Source of the DNA: Flavobacterium gelatinilyticum
GTDB taxonomy: Bacteria; Bacteroidota; Bacteroidia; Flavobacteriales; Flavobacteriaceae
Assembly: GCF_027111295.1 (NCBI RefSeq)
Contig: NZ_CP114287.1
Span: 3,782,001 to 3,846,000, forward strand
Direction: 5' to 3'
Length of the DNA: 64,000 bases
The notes under the pieces are model-generated. The model was not told where the DNA came from. It saw only the letters and a list, made by a program, of their open reading frames with translations, and searched no databases. A program made the position numbers and the translations under genes. This document shows positions 54,384 to 62,934 of this stretch, piece after piece (the first letter of the stretch is position 1; the number at the start of each line of letters is the position of its first letter).

Positions 54384-54459
54384 TCCCGATAGCTATCGGG
54401 AGCAAAGATTTGACACAAGTTTGTCATTTCGACGTAAGGAGAAATCACACGCGAAACTC
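54384..54459. repeat. dispersed repeats: 18-bp palindrome and half foldback unit
   Basis: TCCCGATAGCTATCGGGA (54384-54401) is a perfect palindrome. From 54420 to 54459 a segment starting TTTGTCATTTCGACG and running through GAAATCACACGCG matches, with a few changes, the left arm of the foldback element at 58276. So the two sites belong to one repeat family. The whole 304-bp gap 54263-54566 holds no gene. Confidence 0.6.
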
Positions 54460-54566
54460 TAAAAAAAAAGTTGATTCGTTTCACGCAGATTTTTACAGGT
54501 TTAAATTTCATAATCTTTAAAACGATTTTGTATTTTGGCTGATAATATTCTAAACCTAGAAGCGGA

Positions 54567-55118
54567 ATGAAAAATCTTCTTATTTTTCTATTTATCTCAA
54601 ATATTTCATTTTCACAGACAGCTGTCTTAAAATTGAAATTTCCAAAAGAACCAAAGATTTCTCAAAAATTCCAAAATGCAATTGATGAACAAAAAAATGA
54701 AGTTTATTGGGTTTATAAAAGCAACAAAGAAGAGATTAAAAATTATACAGTAGAATTTATTTTAGACAAAATCGACAATAATCCAGAGTATTCATATTTA
54801 TTTAATGCTGAATATTGGATAGCATTTAATTATCAAAATGTAATTCTACAATTAATTGAGCGAATAACAAATAAAAAAGAAATTGGTCTTGTGAATAGTG
54901 CCGATTTAATGATATTGGAAAGAATAGAAAGTGGAGATTTAAAAAAATACGGACATGGATTTATTGTGGATGATGATTTGTTTACAATTGCAGGCAGAGC
55001 AAATAGATTGTTGACAGTAGTAACAGGAGAAAATTTTGGTTCGGTTTCAATGAAATCAACTAAAGAAGATTTAAGAATTCTTCAGGATAAATGGGTGATG
55101 TGGTTGAAGAAACTTTAA
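54567..55118 (+). CDS. small secreted protein of unknown function
   Basis: 183 residues with a signal peptide ending ISFSQ. The mature part is mixed helix and strand (SQKFQNAIDEQKNEVYWVY; ADLMILERIESGDLKKYGHGFIV) and has one NF-G turn near the end. No domain known. First of a patch of four to five small genes with little resemblance to known families. Probably periplasmic. Confidence 0.6.
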   Translation: MKNLLIFLFISNISFSQTAVLKLKFPKEPKISQKFQNAIDEQKNEVYWVYKSNKEEIKNYTVEFILDKIDNNPEYSYLFNAEYWIAFNYQNVILQLIERITNKKEIGLVNSADLMILERIESGDLKKYGHGFIVDDDLFTIAGRANRLLTVVTGENFGSVSMKSTKEDLRILQDKWVMWLKKL

Positions 55119-55201
55119 ATTCTCATACTTAAAATTAATTATGCATTTTAATTCAAATAATAATTATTTAAAAATGAAGTTAGCTTTTAAAAAGAAGAAA
55201 T

Positions 55202-56023
55202 ATGAAGTTTTTTAAAGTAATTCTAATCTTGATCTTAATGGTTTCTTGTAATAAAAAGAACGAAGACAAAAGGGATGAAAGCAATAATGATGTTCTTATT
55301 GTTTATAATGTTGACGAATTCTTTAAAAACAGGGAACGAAAAAATATAAAAGTAATTGATACCTCTTGCCTAAACGAAGAGAAGAGAGCCTTACAAGATA
55401 TAAAAAGAGGGAAATTGGTATATTTCTATTATATGGGAATGACAACAAGATATAGAAGTAATAAGGAAATGAAGCAGATTCTTTCAAGATATAATATTCA
55501 AATGGACTCTGCTCTAACTTACTGTATTGCTATGCCGAAAGGCTTTAGAAGAAATTGTTATTCAACTTTAATGGATAAAGAAATTGAAAAGAAATATGGA
55601 AGTAAATTTATTGATTCTCTGAGAAATATTGCAGAGAAACAATTTGTTATTAATAATCCCGATTTTGTATTTCCTTTTGATGAATGTGATACAATCTCCA
55701 GATATCCCGGAACGAAAAATTACGATGATTTTTTTAAAAAACCCGACGACGATTTTTCAAAACAGTTTATTTATCCTAAAGGGTATTATTATAAAAATGA
55801 GAAAGATTTCTCAAGTACTAATGTGAGTTTTGTTTTGAATAAAAATGGGACATTAACAGATATTGAAACTGATTGCTCATTTGCAAATTCACAAAATGAG
55901 AAATTTGAAGAATATTTTAAACTTAAGGCAGAAAATTTTGTAAAACACGTAAAATGGATTCCTGCAAAACACAACGGTATAAACGTTAATAGTGAGATGC
56001 GGTTTCTATATTTTCATAAGTAG
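55202..56023 (+). CDS. lipoprotein with TonB-like C-terminal domain
   Basis: 273 residues. The signal peptide ends LMVSC, with Cys 16 as lipid site, followed by an acidic linker. Middle part has CLNEEKRALQDIKRGK and a Cys/Asp-rich stretch (PFDECDTISRYPG). The last 90 residues (KNGTLTDIETDCSFANSQNE; VKHVKWIPAKHNGINVNS) follow the pattern of TonB C-terminal domains as found in many Bacteroidota proteins of unknown role. Such a domain may contact TonB-box segments. No exbB/exbD nearby. Confidence 0.6.
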   Translation: MKFFKVILILILMVSCNKKNEDKRDESNNDVLIVYNVDEFFKNRERKNIKVIDTSCLNEEKRALQDIKRGKLVYFYYMGMTTRYRSNKEMKQILSRYNIQMDSALTYCIAMPKGFRRNCYSTLMDKEIEKKYGSKFIDSLRNIAEKQFVINNPDFVFPFDECDTISRYPGTKNYDDFFKKPDDDFSKQFIYPKGYYYKNEKDFSSTNVSFVLNKNGTLTDIETDCSFANSQNEKFEEYFKLKAENFVKHVKWIPAKHNGINVNSEMRFLYFHK

Positions 56024-56042
56024 ACAGAACCAATTCCATAAA

Positions 56043-56075
56043 AAAAACCGAAGCTTAATTTCAGCGTCGGTTTTT
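56043..56075. terminator. bidirectional terminator before the HTH gene
   Basis: AAAAACCGAAGCT (56043-56055) with AGCGTCGGTTTTT (56063-56075), one mismatch, T tail on the + strand and A tract for the - strand; convergent genes. Confidence 0.7.
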
Positions 56076-56094
56076 TCTTTTTATATCGTAAATT

Positions 56095-56511
56095 CTATTT
56101 TTTATCAAGTAACTTCTCCAAATAAGCAGCTTTTTCTCTTTCAACTTGAATCAATCTTTCATAAAGATTTTCATTCTTTTCAATAGTTTCAAGAAGTTTA
56201 TCTAACGGATTGAAAGTGCATCCATAACTTATTACAGAGGAGCCAGTATTATTTTCTATTTCGATAGTATTCCCAATAATATTAAAAACCGCTTCTTCAG
56301 AAAAGTTTCTTATTACTTCGGCAGGAACTCCCAAAGCTTCTGCAATTCTATTTAACTTTTCGTCGTCAACGCTTTCGCTTCCTTCAATAATAGAGATTGA
56401 TTGCTGTGTTGTGCCAATTGCCTGTGCAAGCGCTTCCTGCTTCATGTCTTTCAGTTCTCTAATTCGGCTAATGTTTCTGCCGATGTGTCTGGGTTTTGGT
56501 GCTGTGCTCAT
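56095..56511 (-). CDS. XRE-family HTH transcriptional regulator
   Basis: 138 residues. The HTH is RIRELKDMKQEALAQAIG and TTQQSISIIEGS, a clear Cro/CI-type domain at residues about 14-70, with the sensing half EEAVFNIIGNTIEIENNT and then a coiled-coil-like end (LLETIEKNENLYERLIQVER). Bacteroidota HTH proteins of this layout are common and mostly unassigned. Its -7 box TATCTTTG ends five bases before the ATG, which would make the transcript leaderless or nearly so. It may regulate the divergently transcribed unknown gene at 56691. Confidence 0.8.
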   Translation of the reverse strand: MSTAPKPRHIGRNISRIRELKDMKQEALAQAIGTTQQSISIIEGSESVDDEKLNRIAEALGVPAEVIRNFSEEAVFNIIGNTIEIENNTGSSVISYGCTFNPLDKLLETIEKNENLYERLIQVEREKAAYLEKLLDKK

Positions 56512-56515
56512 AATT

Positions 56516-56523
56516 CAAAGATA
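56516..56523 (-). promoter_or_regulatory. -7 box (TATCTTTG) at the start of the HTH gene
   Basis: Reads TATCTTTG on the - strand, five bases before the ATG, so transcription would begin at or very near the start codon. No -33 TTG is seen. Confidence 0.45.
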
Positions 56524-56690
56524 TTTAAAAATCTTTTACATTTTTAGTTTCGGTACAAAACAAGGCTTTGCTTGTGAGATACATTTCTAAAAATATTTTG
56601 ATGCGGTAAAAATACAATTTTTCTGACTATCGAATTGGTTTTGAATTTAGAATTGTGTAATCTTGGAGTGAGAAAGATTGTTTTGCAAAT

Positions 56691-57302
56691 ATGAATACAG
56701 AAAATATAAAACTACTTCGAAGTAAAATCTCAATTCCTTTAGATAAAGCAATGCAACTTCTTAAAAAGAATAATGACGATGTTGCACTTTCGGAACTTGA
56801 TTTTCATAACGAGAATATCATCGAAATTTGTCAAAAGACAGATTGCGAAGAAGAAACGGCAAGAAAGGAATATCAAATCTGTAATTATGATGTAACAAAA
56901 ACCATTGAAAGAATCAATCAAAAAGTGGTTGTAATCGCGACAGGAAATAATCTGGATTCAAAAATTGGGTTTATTTTATGGCCTCAGAATAAAGAAGGTG
57001 AATTTTATAAAACAGAGAAAAGAAATGATGCTTTTATTTCGGCAGAAGATTTTGAGATTGTTTTAAAGGTGTTTCAATCTGTTTTTCCTTTGCAAAATCT
57101 TTGGAATAATGAAGTTGAAAATAGATTCGATGAGATTGGACATAACTTTTTCGATGCTGAAACCAGCAGATTAATTGTAGAAAAGATAAAACTTCTGCAC
57201 ACAAATGACGAAAAAGAAAAAGCTTTTCTTTTGCAAATAATCAACTGGTTAAACGATAAATTAATCTACGCAGATTGTATCGTCGTTTATGGAAATTTAT
57301 AA
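56691..57302 (+). CDS. unknown protein with two UBA/EF-Ts-like N-terminal units
   Basis: 203 residues. Residues 3-35 (ENIKLLRSKISIPLDKAMQL and then LLKKNNDDVALSE) resemble the UBA-type three-helix start of EF-Ts, and residues 44-74 (IIEICQKTDCEEETARKEYQ) have a second similar unit ending CNYDVTKTIERI. The C-terminal 125 residues are helical with a few strands and match nothing I know. UBA-like units in bacteria are rare outside EF-Ts. Cytoplasmic. Possibly divergent target of the HTH regulator. Confidence 0.55.
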   Translation: MNTENIKLLRSKISIPLDKAMQLLKKNNDDVALSELDFHNENIIEICQKTDCEEETARKEYQICNYDVTKTIERINQKVVVIATGNNLDSKIGFILWPQNKEGEFYKTEKRNDAFISAEDFEIVLKVFQSVFPLQNLWNNEVENRFDEIGHNFFDAETSRLIVEKIKLLHTNDEKEKAFLLQIINWLNDKLIYADCIVVYGNL

Positions 57303-57314
57303 ATATAAAATAAT

Positions 57315-57692
57315 ATGGTCGAGAGAGAAAAAATAATCAAAAATTACCTTGAAGGTTACAATGAATTTAATGTCGATAAAATGACAACGGATTTTAACGA
57401 CGCTATTATTTTCGAAAATGTAACAAATGGCGAAGTAAACCTGTCTTTAAAGGGAGTAAAAGAATTTAAAGAACAGGCTGAGCAGACTAAAAGTTATTTC
57501 TCAAGCCGAAGACAAACGATTACAGCTTTCAATCATTTAGAATCTCAAACCGAAATAGAAATCGATTATCACGCTGTTCTGGCAATGGATTTCCCAAACG
57601 GAATGAAAAAAGGAGACGAATTAAATTTAAAAGGAAAATCTGTTTTTGAATTTTTAGATAATAAAATTATAAAGCTGACTGATATTAGTTAG
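57315..57692 (+). CDS. SnoaL/NTF2-like protein
   Basis: 125 residues, typical length of the fold: N-terminal helix KIIKNYLEGYNEFNVDKM, then TTDFNDAIIFENVTNGE, strand KGVKEFKEQAEQT, and the sheet end IDYHAVLAMDFPNGM, LKGKSVFEFLDNKIIKL. These are small cone-shaped proteins, some enzymes, some binders; the active-site residues are not conserved enough to guess. It is 12 bp after the UBA-like gene and likely cotranscribed with it and the next membrane protein. Confidence 0.75.
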   Translation: MVEREKIIKNYLEGYNEFNVDKMTTDFNDAIIFENVTNGEVNLSLKGVKEFKEQAEQTKSYFSSRRQTITAFNHLESQTEIEIDYHAVLAMDFPNGMKKGDELNLKGKSVFEFLDNKIIKLTDIS

Positions 57693-57709
57693 AAAATTTA
57701 AAACAAATT

Positions 57710-58267
57710 ATGAAAGTAAAAAATCGCTGCTTGATAGGATTAGTATTTTTTCTAATCAGTTATTTATTCTTTTCCAAAGTTTTGCCGAGTTTAAGCGAAT
57801 CGATAGATTTTGCGCATTGGTTTAATTTAATCGGAGCCTGTTTTTTATTATCGTTTAATGATGCTTTTCCAAAAACAAAGATCAATAAAGTGGCTTCTGT
57901 TTTAACAACCATAGGCGTAATTGCGCATATTGGTCTTTGTACAATCGATTTTATAATGTCAGATTACGGAAATAACGAAATCGCAAAAGAACAGTTAAGT
58001 CAGCATATCGGCAATTCACCCTTGATTTTTTATCCGTTTATAGCGGTTGGACCGTCTTTGCTTTTTCTTGGTTTGGCGTTGCATGCATTCGCTTTTATAA
58101 AGACGGAAACTGTAAAATCTTTAATGGTAATTGTTGGTTCAATTGCCGTTGGAATTTCTTTTTTTGCTTTAAAGAACGGAGTTTTGATGCTTTTGAGTTG
58201 TGTCGTTTTTGTTTTAGGATTGGGATTGTTGCTTTTTAATGAGGAAAAGAAAAGTATTAAACTATAA
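57710..58267 (+). CDS. small integral membrane protein of unknown function
   Basis: 185 residues with about five hydrophobic segments: LIGLVFFLISYLFFSKVL; WFNLIGACFLLSF; VLTTIGVIAHIGLCTIDFI; YPFIAVGPSLLFLGLALHAF; LMLLSCVVFVLGLGLLLF. No catalytic residues or known family noted. It follows the SnoaL-like gene by 17 bp, so these three genes look like one short operon. Confidence 0.7.
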   Translation: MKVKNRCLIGLVFFLISYLFFSKVLPSLSESIDFAHWFNLIGACFLLSFNDAFPKTKINKVASVLTTIGVIAHIGLCTIDFIMSDYGNNEIAKEQLSQHIGNSPLIFYPFIAVGPSLLFLGLALHAFAFIKTETVKSLMVIVGSIAVGISFFALKNGVLMLLSCVVFVLGLGLLLFNEEKKSIKL

Positions 58268-58275
58268 CCACAAAG

Positions 58276-58381
58276 TTTGTCATTCCGAGGAACGAGGAAT
58301 CACACTCGGAACTCCGCAAAGTAAATCGCCAATCTTTGTCGAATTACTAGTGTGATTCCTCGTTCCTCGGAATGACAAACC
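58276..58381. repeat. 106-bp foldback element with perfect 32-bp arms
   Basis: 58276-58307 and 58350-58381 are exact inverse complements over 32 bp, with a 42-nt loop. The arms begin GTTTGTCATTCCGAGG. The element sits between convergent genes. A shorter relative of one arm occurs at 54420-54459. No open frame; it could be a palindromic repeat moved by a transposase in trans. Confidence 0.8.
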
Positions 58382-58395
58382 TTAAGAAATAAAAA

Positions 58396-58426
58396 AAAGC
58401 CGAAGCTATTTAAACTTCGGCTTTTA
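58396..58426. terminator. bidirectional terminator of HMG-CoA synthase gene
   Basis: AAAAGCCGAAG (58396-58406) with CTTCGGCTTTT (58416-58426), perfect 11-bp stem. Confidence 0.85.
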
Positions 58427-58437
58427 TTGGAATTTAA

Positions 58438-59799
58438 CTAGTCGATCCATTTATAATAACGAGCTCCAATTAAAACAGGGATTTCTTTTTCGATTCTGTC
58501 TAAAACCCATTCGTTTTTCGGAGTTCTTACGCTTTGTTTTTGTTCTTTTTTATGAAGACTTTCGTAAGTGTTGAAATCAATTTCTACACTTTCTGCTAAA
58601 TTTTCAAAAAGTTTCACGTTTGCCAAAGCCGATTGCCATTCCGGTTGAATTGTTCCTTCAAAAACTTTCGATTTAGAACCGCTTCCGTAAGCTAAGAAAC
58701 CAAATTTAGTTCCGGCAACTTCTTTTTTAGTATCGTAGAAATGAGCCAAAGTCGACAATAATCCCATGAAAATAGAACCTGTATAAAGGTTTCCAATTAA
58801 AGAAGATGCTAATTCAGCAGGCTGTAATTTCTCTGTTACAAATGTTTTGTAGTTATCAGATTTTGCTACTTCTTTAATTTTTGTCTGATAATCTGCAGGT
58901 GCAATATCATCGGCAATAATTTTTTCGGCACTGTCTAAAGCATAAATTTCAGACAACATTCGTCGCCCTTGAAAAGAATACGGAAGGTGCATGATAATAC
59001 TTGTCCAGGTATTATATAGAGTTTCGGTAGTGTTTTTTAATTTTTTGAATGAAAAGTAAGCATTACGCGTACGATCCATATAACATTGATTCGAATATTG
59101 TCCGTCAAAAACAGGCTGGTCTTTGTGGATTTCAATTTCGGCTTCTAAATTATCAAACCAGGAATCGTTGTTGGTGTTTTTAGTGATTTCTTCTTTAGAA
59201 ATAGTTCTGTATGGTTTAAAGAAATCAAAAACACCTTTTGTGCTTGTTGCCCAATTGTCATCAAAAGCAATAATTTTTGGGTTTGCAGTAATCAGCATAG
59301 CGACAGCTCCGGCACCTTGAGTGTATTCTCCGCCAGAATTTAAATCGTATTTCGCAAAATCGCTTGTTACGACAATTGCTTTTTTCGCCGGATTTATTTT
59401 TACAAAATCAAGGCAGTTTTGCATGGCATCTACGCCGCCAATACAAGCAAAAGTAAAGTCAACAACATCGCATTCTGCCAAAACGTCTTCGCCAAATTTT
59501 TGCTCCATTAAACTAATTAAATAAGAAGCAATTGGTTTTGAGCTGTCTACGCTGCTTTCGGTACCAACATAGATTCGGCTTATTTCGTTTAGGTTAATTT
59601 TATTATCAGTAATAAGTTTTGTTAAAGCATTTGCTCCAAAAACAACTGCATCCTGATGAACGTCAGGGAAAGTCATTTTAAGTAATCCAAGACCTTTTTC
59701 TAGTTTTTCTGGTTCAATATTTCTGGCAACTGCCAATGTTTTTATGGGTAAGTGTATGTTTGCGACATCAAACGCGATGGCATCAATTCCTGTTTTCAT
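58438..59799 (-). CDS. hydroxymethylglutaryl-CoA synthase family protein
   Basis: 453 residues, the family length. Catalytic residues: Glu in VGTESSVDSSKP, Cys in DFTFACIGGVDAMQ, and His in IIMHLPYSFQGRRML; YSNQCYMDRTRNAYF is also typical. It condenses acetyl-CoA with acetoacetyl-CoA to HMG-CoA, the second step of the mevalonate route to isoprenoids used by Flavobacteriia. It stands alone; the other mevalonate genes are not in this window. Cytoplasmic. Confidence 0.9.
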   Translation of the reverse strand: MKTGIDAIAFDVANIHLPIKTLAVARNIEPEKLEKGLGLLKMTFPDVHQDAVVFGANALTKLITDNKINLNEISRIYVGTESSVDSSKPIASYLISLMEQKFGEDVLAECDVVDFTFACIGGVDAMQNCLDFVKINPAKKAIVVTSDFAKYDLNSGGEYTQGAGAVAMLITANPKIIAFDDNWATSTKGVFDFFKPYRTISKEEITKNTNNDSWFDNLEAEIEIHKDQPVFDGQYSNQCYMDRTRNAYFSFKKLKNTTETLYNTWTSIIMHLPYSFQGRRMLSEIYALDSAEKIIADDIAPADYQTKIKEVAKSDNYKTFVTEKLQPAELASSLIGNLYTGSIFMGLLSTLAHFYDTKKEVAGTKFGFLAYGSGSKSKVFEGTIQPEWQSALANVKLFENLAESVEIDFNTYESLHKKEQKQSVRTPKNEWVLDRIEKEIPVLIGARYYKWID

Positions 59800-60032
59800 T
59801 CTTGAAATTTTAAGCCGCTAAAGGTAAAACTATGATACGGAATGACAACTTTTTGTCTAAATAAAATTTCTGACGAAATACACTTTTGAAGAAAACAAAT
59901 CAAAAGTTTGAATAAAATAACAATATGATAAAAATTTAATAATAGCACTACGTACTCGATTTTGCTCAGAACCACTGTAAAGCAGTTTTTTAGATTTTTC
60001 TATAGTAAATTAATTATTACGAATTTAAATTT

Positions 60033-60056
60033 TATACGTAAATATACGTATACGTA
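60033..60056. promoter_or_regulatory. triple TATACGTA array upstream of sdh promoter
   Basis: TATACGTA occurs at 60033-60040, 60043-60050 and 60049-60056; the last two overlap in the palindrome ACGTATACGT (60046-60055). The array sits about 40 bp before the -33 element, a typical activator position. Confidence 0.45.
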
Positions 60057-60093
60057 GTCTATTTTAAAATCATTATAAATAAGAGCGAAATGG

Positions 60094-60124
60094 TTGTAGT
60101 TCTTTTGTAATTGAGTTATTTTTG
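60094..60124 (+). promoter_or_regulatory. promoter of sdhCAB
   Basis: TTG at 60094-60096, 20 bp, TATTTTTG at 60117-60124. The leader is about 27 bases. Confidence 0.7.
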
Positions 60125-60157
60125 TCTAATTTTTTAAAACAAACTACTTAAACACTT

Positions 60158-60823
60158 ATGGCACAATCTGCACTATTGAATGCTTCCATCTTAAAGAAAG
60201 TAGCTATGGCTCTTTCGGGAATATTCTTAATCACGTTTTTAGCGCTGCATGTTTCCTTAAATTTTATTTCTATTTTGAGTGAAGACGTTTTCAACGAAGC
60301 TTCTCACTTTATGGGATACAATCCGCTGATTCAGTATGTAATGCAGCCAGTTTTGGCATTTGGGGTAATTTTCCACTTTGTAATGGGATTTATTCTTACG
60401 GCTCAGAACAGCGCGGCACGACCAATTGCATACGCTAAATACAACGGAGCTGCAAACGCTTCTTGGAGTTCTAGAAATATGATTATTTCTGGATTGGTTA
60501 TTTTGGCTTTCTTAGGATTGCACTTTTATGATTTCTGGTTTCCTGAAGTTAGCTACAAATATATAGCTGGAACAGCACCGGATGCTACAAGATATTATGG
60601 TGAGTTAGTTCACAAATTTCAAGACCCAATTCGTACAGGTTTATACTGTATTTCTTTTATCCTTTTAGGATTTCACTTATGGCACGGGTTTGCATCTTCT
60701 CTTCAATCTGTAGGGATGCACAACAAATACTCGAGATTTTTAGCAAAAGTAGGTTACTGGTTCGCAGTTGTAGTTCCGGCTCTTTTCGTAATTATCGCCT
60801 TATTTCATCATTTCAAACAATAA
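60158..60823 (+). CDS. sdhC: succinate dehydrogenase cytochrome b subunit
   Basis: 221 residues with five membrane helices, the fused di-heme type that needs no SdhD. Helices begin near VAMALSGIFLITFLALHVSL, VMQPVLAFGVIFHFVMGFI, MIISGLVILAFLGLHFYDF, GLYCISFILLGFHLWHG and FAVVVPALFVIIALFHHF. Histidines for two b hemes lie in ALHVS, FHFVMG, LHFYDF and FHLWHG. It anchors SdhA and SdhB and passes electrons to menaquinone in the inner membrane. First gene of the operon. Confidence 0.94.
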   Translation: MAQSALLNASILKKVAMALSGIFLITFLALHVSLNFISILSEDVFNEASHFMGYNPLIQYVMQPVLAFGVIFHFVMGFILTAQNSAARPIAYAKYNGAANASWSSRNMIISGLVILAFLGLHFYDFWFPEVSYKYIAGTAPDATRYYGELVHKFQDPIRTGLYCISFILLGFHLWHGFASSLQSVGMHNKYSRFLAKVGYWFAVVVPALFVIIALFHHFKQ

Positions 60824-60838
60824 TTAATATCAATTATA

Positions 60839-62839
60839 ATGGCATTAGATTCAAAAATTCCAAATGGTCCTATAGCGGACAAATGGACAAATTATAAAGA
60901 TCATATTAATTTAGTAAACCCGGCTAACAAACGTAACTTAGATATTATCGTTGTTGGTACAGGTTTGGCTGGAGGTTCGGCTGCGGCTACTCTGGCAGAG
61001 TTAGGATATAACGTAAAAGCATTTTGCTTCCAGGATTCTCCACGTCGTGCGCACTCTATTGCAGCACAAGGGGGTATCAATGCGGCAAAAAACTATAAAG
61101 GAGACGGTGACTCAGTTTACAGATTGTTCTACGATACTGTAAAAGGAGGTGACTACCGTGCACGTGAGGCAAACGTTCACCGTTTGGCTGAGGTTTCTGC
61201 AAATATTATTGACCAATGTGTGGCTCAAGGGGTGCCATTGGCTCGTGAATACGGCGGATTATTAGATAACCGTTCTTTTGGAGGAACTTTGGTTTCTCGT
61301 ACATTCTACGCACAAGGACAAACCGGACAACAGTTATTGTTAGGAGCTTATTCTGCAATGAACCGTCAGATTGGTCGTGGAAAAATTAAAATGTACAACC
61401 GTCACGAAATGCTGGATTTAGTAATCGTAAACGGAAAAGCGAGAGGTATTATCGCTCGTAACTTAATTACAGGAGAAATAGAAAGACATTCTGCTCACGC
61501 GGTAGTAATTGGTTCTGGAGGATACGGAAACGTATTTTTCCTTTCAACAAATGCTATGGGAAGTAACGCAACAGCAGCTTGGAAAATTCATAAAAAAGGA
61601 GCGTTTTTCGCAAATCCTTGCTATACACAAATTCACCCAACATGTATTCCGGTTTCAGGAGATCATCAGTCTAAATTGACTTTGATGTCTGAATCTTTAC
61701 GTAATGACGGTCGTATTTGGGTTCCTAAAAAATTAGAAGATGCTCAGGCAATCCGTGAAGGAAAGAAAAAAGCAACTGATTTATCTGAAGACGAAAGAGA
61801 TTATTTCTTAGAAAGAAGATACCCTGCTTTTGGTAACTTAGTACCTCGTGACGTTGCATCTCGTGCGGCTAAAGAAAGATGTGATGCTGGTTTTGGAGTT
61901 AACAAAACAGGAGAAGCAGTTTACTTAGATTTCGCAGCAGCAATCAAACGTTACGGAACTGAAGATGCTTACGTAAAAGGTTTAGATGATAAAGATACTG
62001 CTTTGGTAACTAAATTAGGAGCTGCAATCGTAAAAAGTAAATACGGAAACTTATTCCAGATGTACTACAAAATCGTCGATGAGGATCCTTATACGACACC
62101 AATGATGATTTACCCTGCGGTTCACTACACAATGGGTGGAACCTGGGTTGATTATAACTTAATGACTACAATTCCTGGATGTTTCTCAATTGGAGAATCT
62201 AACTTCTCTGATCACGGAGCAAACAGACTTGGAGCTTCTGCTTTAATGCAAGGTTTAGCTGATGGATATTTCGTATTACCTTATACTATTGGAGATTATT
62301 TAGCTCCGGATATTAAAATGGGACCAATTTCTACAGATTTACCAGAATTTATTGAAGCTGAAAAAGCAGTAAAAGATCAAATCGAGAAATTTATCAATAA
62401 CAACGGTAAACACTCAGTAGATTACTTCCACAAAAAATTAGGAAAAATTATGTGGAATAAAGTAGGTATGGCTCGTAATGCTAAAGGTTTAACTGAAGCT
62501 ATCGAAGAAATTGCTACTTTACGTGAAGAGTTTTATAAAGATGTAAAAGTACCGGGAAGCGCTAACGAATTTAATCAGGAATTAGAAAAAGCGACTCGTG
62601 TTGCCGATTTCTTAGAATTAGGAGAATTGTTCGCGAAAGATGCTTTACACCGTAATGAATCTTGTGGTGGTCACTTCCGTGAGGAATACCAGACAGAAGA
62701 AGGAGAAGCACTTCGTGACGATGATAACTTTGCATACGTTGCAGCTTGGGAATACAAAGGAAAACCAAGTGATGCAGTATTACACAAAGAACCTCTGAAT
62801 TACGAAAATATTAAATTAGTTCAAAGAAGTTATAAATAA
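60839..62839 (+). CDS. sdhA: succinate dehydrogenase flavoprotein subunit
   Basis: 666 residues. FAD-binding motif [19 protein letters not shown], the covalent-FAD His in [11 protein letters not shown], and the active-site region [23 protein letters not shown] and [20 protein letters not shown] are also conserved. It oxidises succinate to fumarate on the cytoplasmic face. The start lies 15 bp after sdhC. The 95-bp gap to sdhB contains a repeat-built hairpin. Confidence 0.96.
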   Translation: MALDSKIPNGPIADKWTNYKDHINLVNPANKRNLDIIVVGTGLAGGSAAATLAELGYNVKAFCFQDSPRRAHSIAAQGGINAAKNYKGDGDSVYRLFYDTVKGGDYRAREANVHRLAEVSANIIDQCVAQGVPLAREYGGLLDNRSFGGTLVSRTFYAQGQTGQQLLLGAYSAMNRQIGRGKIKMYNRHEMLDLVIVNGKARGIIARNLITGEIERHSAHAVVIGSGGYGNVFFLSTNAMGSNATAAWKIHKKGAFFANPCYTQIHPTCIPVSGDHQSKLTLMSESLRNDGRIWVPKKLEDAQAIREGKKKATDLSEDERDYFLERRYPAFGNLVPRDVASRAAKERCDAGFGVNKTGEAVYLDFAAAIKRYGTEDAYVKGLDDKDTALVTKLGAAIVKSKYGNLFQMYYKIVDEDPYTTPMMIYPAVHYTMGGTWVDYNLMTTIPGCFSIGESNFSDHGANRLGASALMQGLADGYFVLPYTIGDYLAPDIKMGPISTDLPEFIEAEKAVKDQIEKFINNNGKHSVDYFHKKLGKIMWNKVGMARNAKGLTEAIEEIATLREEFYKDVKVPGSANEFNQELEKATRVADFLELGELFAKDALHRNESCGGHFREEYQTEEGEALRDDDNFAYVAAWEYKGKPSDAVLHKEPLNYENIKLVQRSYK

Positions 62840-62857
62840 GAATTTGGTCGAAAGCCC

Positions 62858-62920
62858 AAAGTCTTAAAGTCAAAAGGCAAAATGTGCCAAGCGACTTTCG
62901 ACTTTCGACTTTATGACTTT
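62858..62920. repeat. word-repeat hairpin in the sdhA-sdhB spacer
   Basis: The 95-bp gap has repeats of CGACTTT and its complement. AAAGTCTTAAAGTC (62858-62871) pairs with 62907-62920 at 13 of 14 positions, and extra GACTTTCGACTTT copies offer more pairing. It lies inside a cotranscribed operon. Confidence 0.6.
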
Positions 62921-62934
62921 CAAACGAAAAAGGT

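Larger units (their letters stand above)
59800..60157. other. regulatory gap between HMG-CoA synthase gene and sdhC
   Basis: No gene in this 358-bp divergent spacer. It holds a short hairpin ACTG-TAAAG-CAGT with six T near 59973-59992, three TATACGTA copies at 60033-60056, and the sdh promoter at 60094-60124. A weak TACCTTTA box on the - strand near 59822-59829 could serve the leftward gene. Confidence 0.5.
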
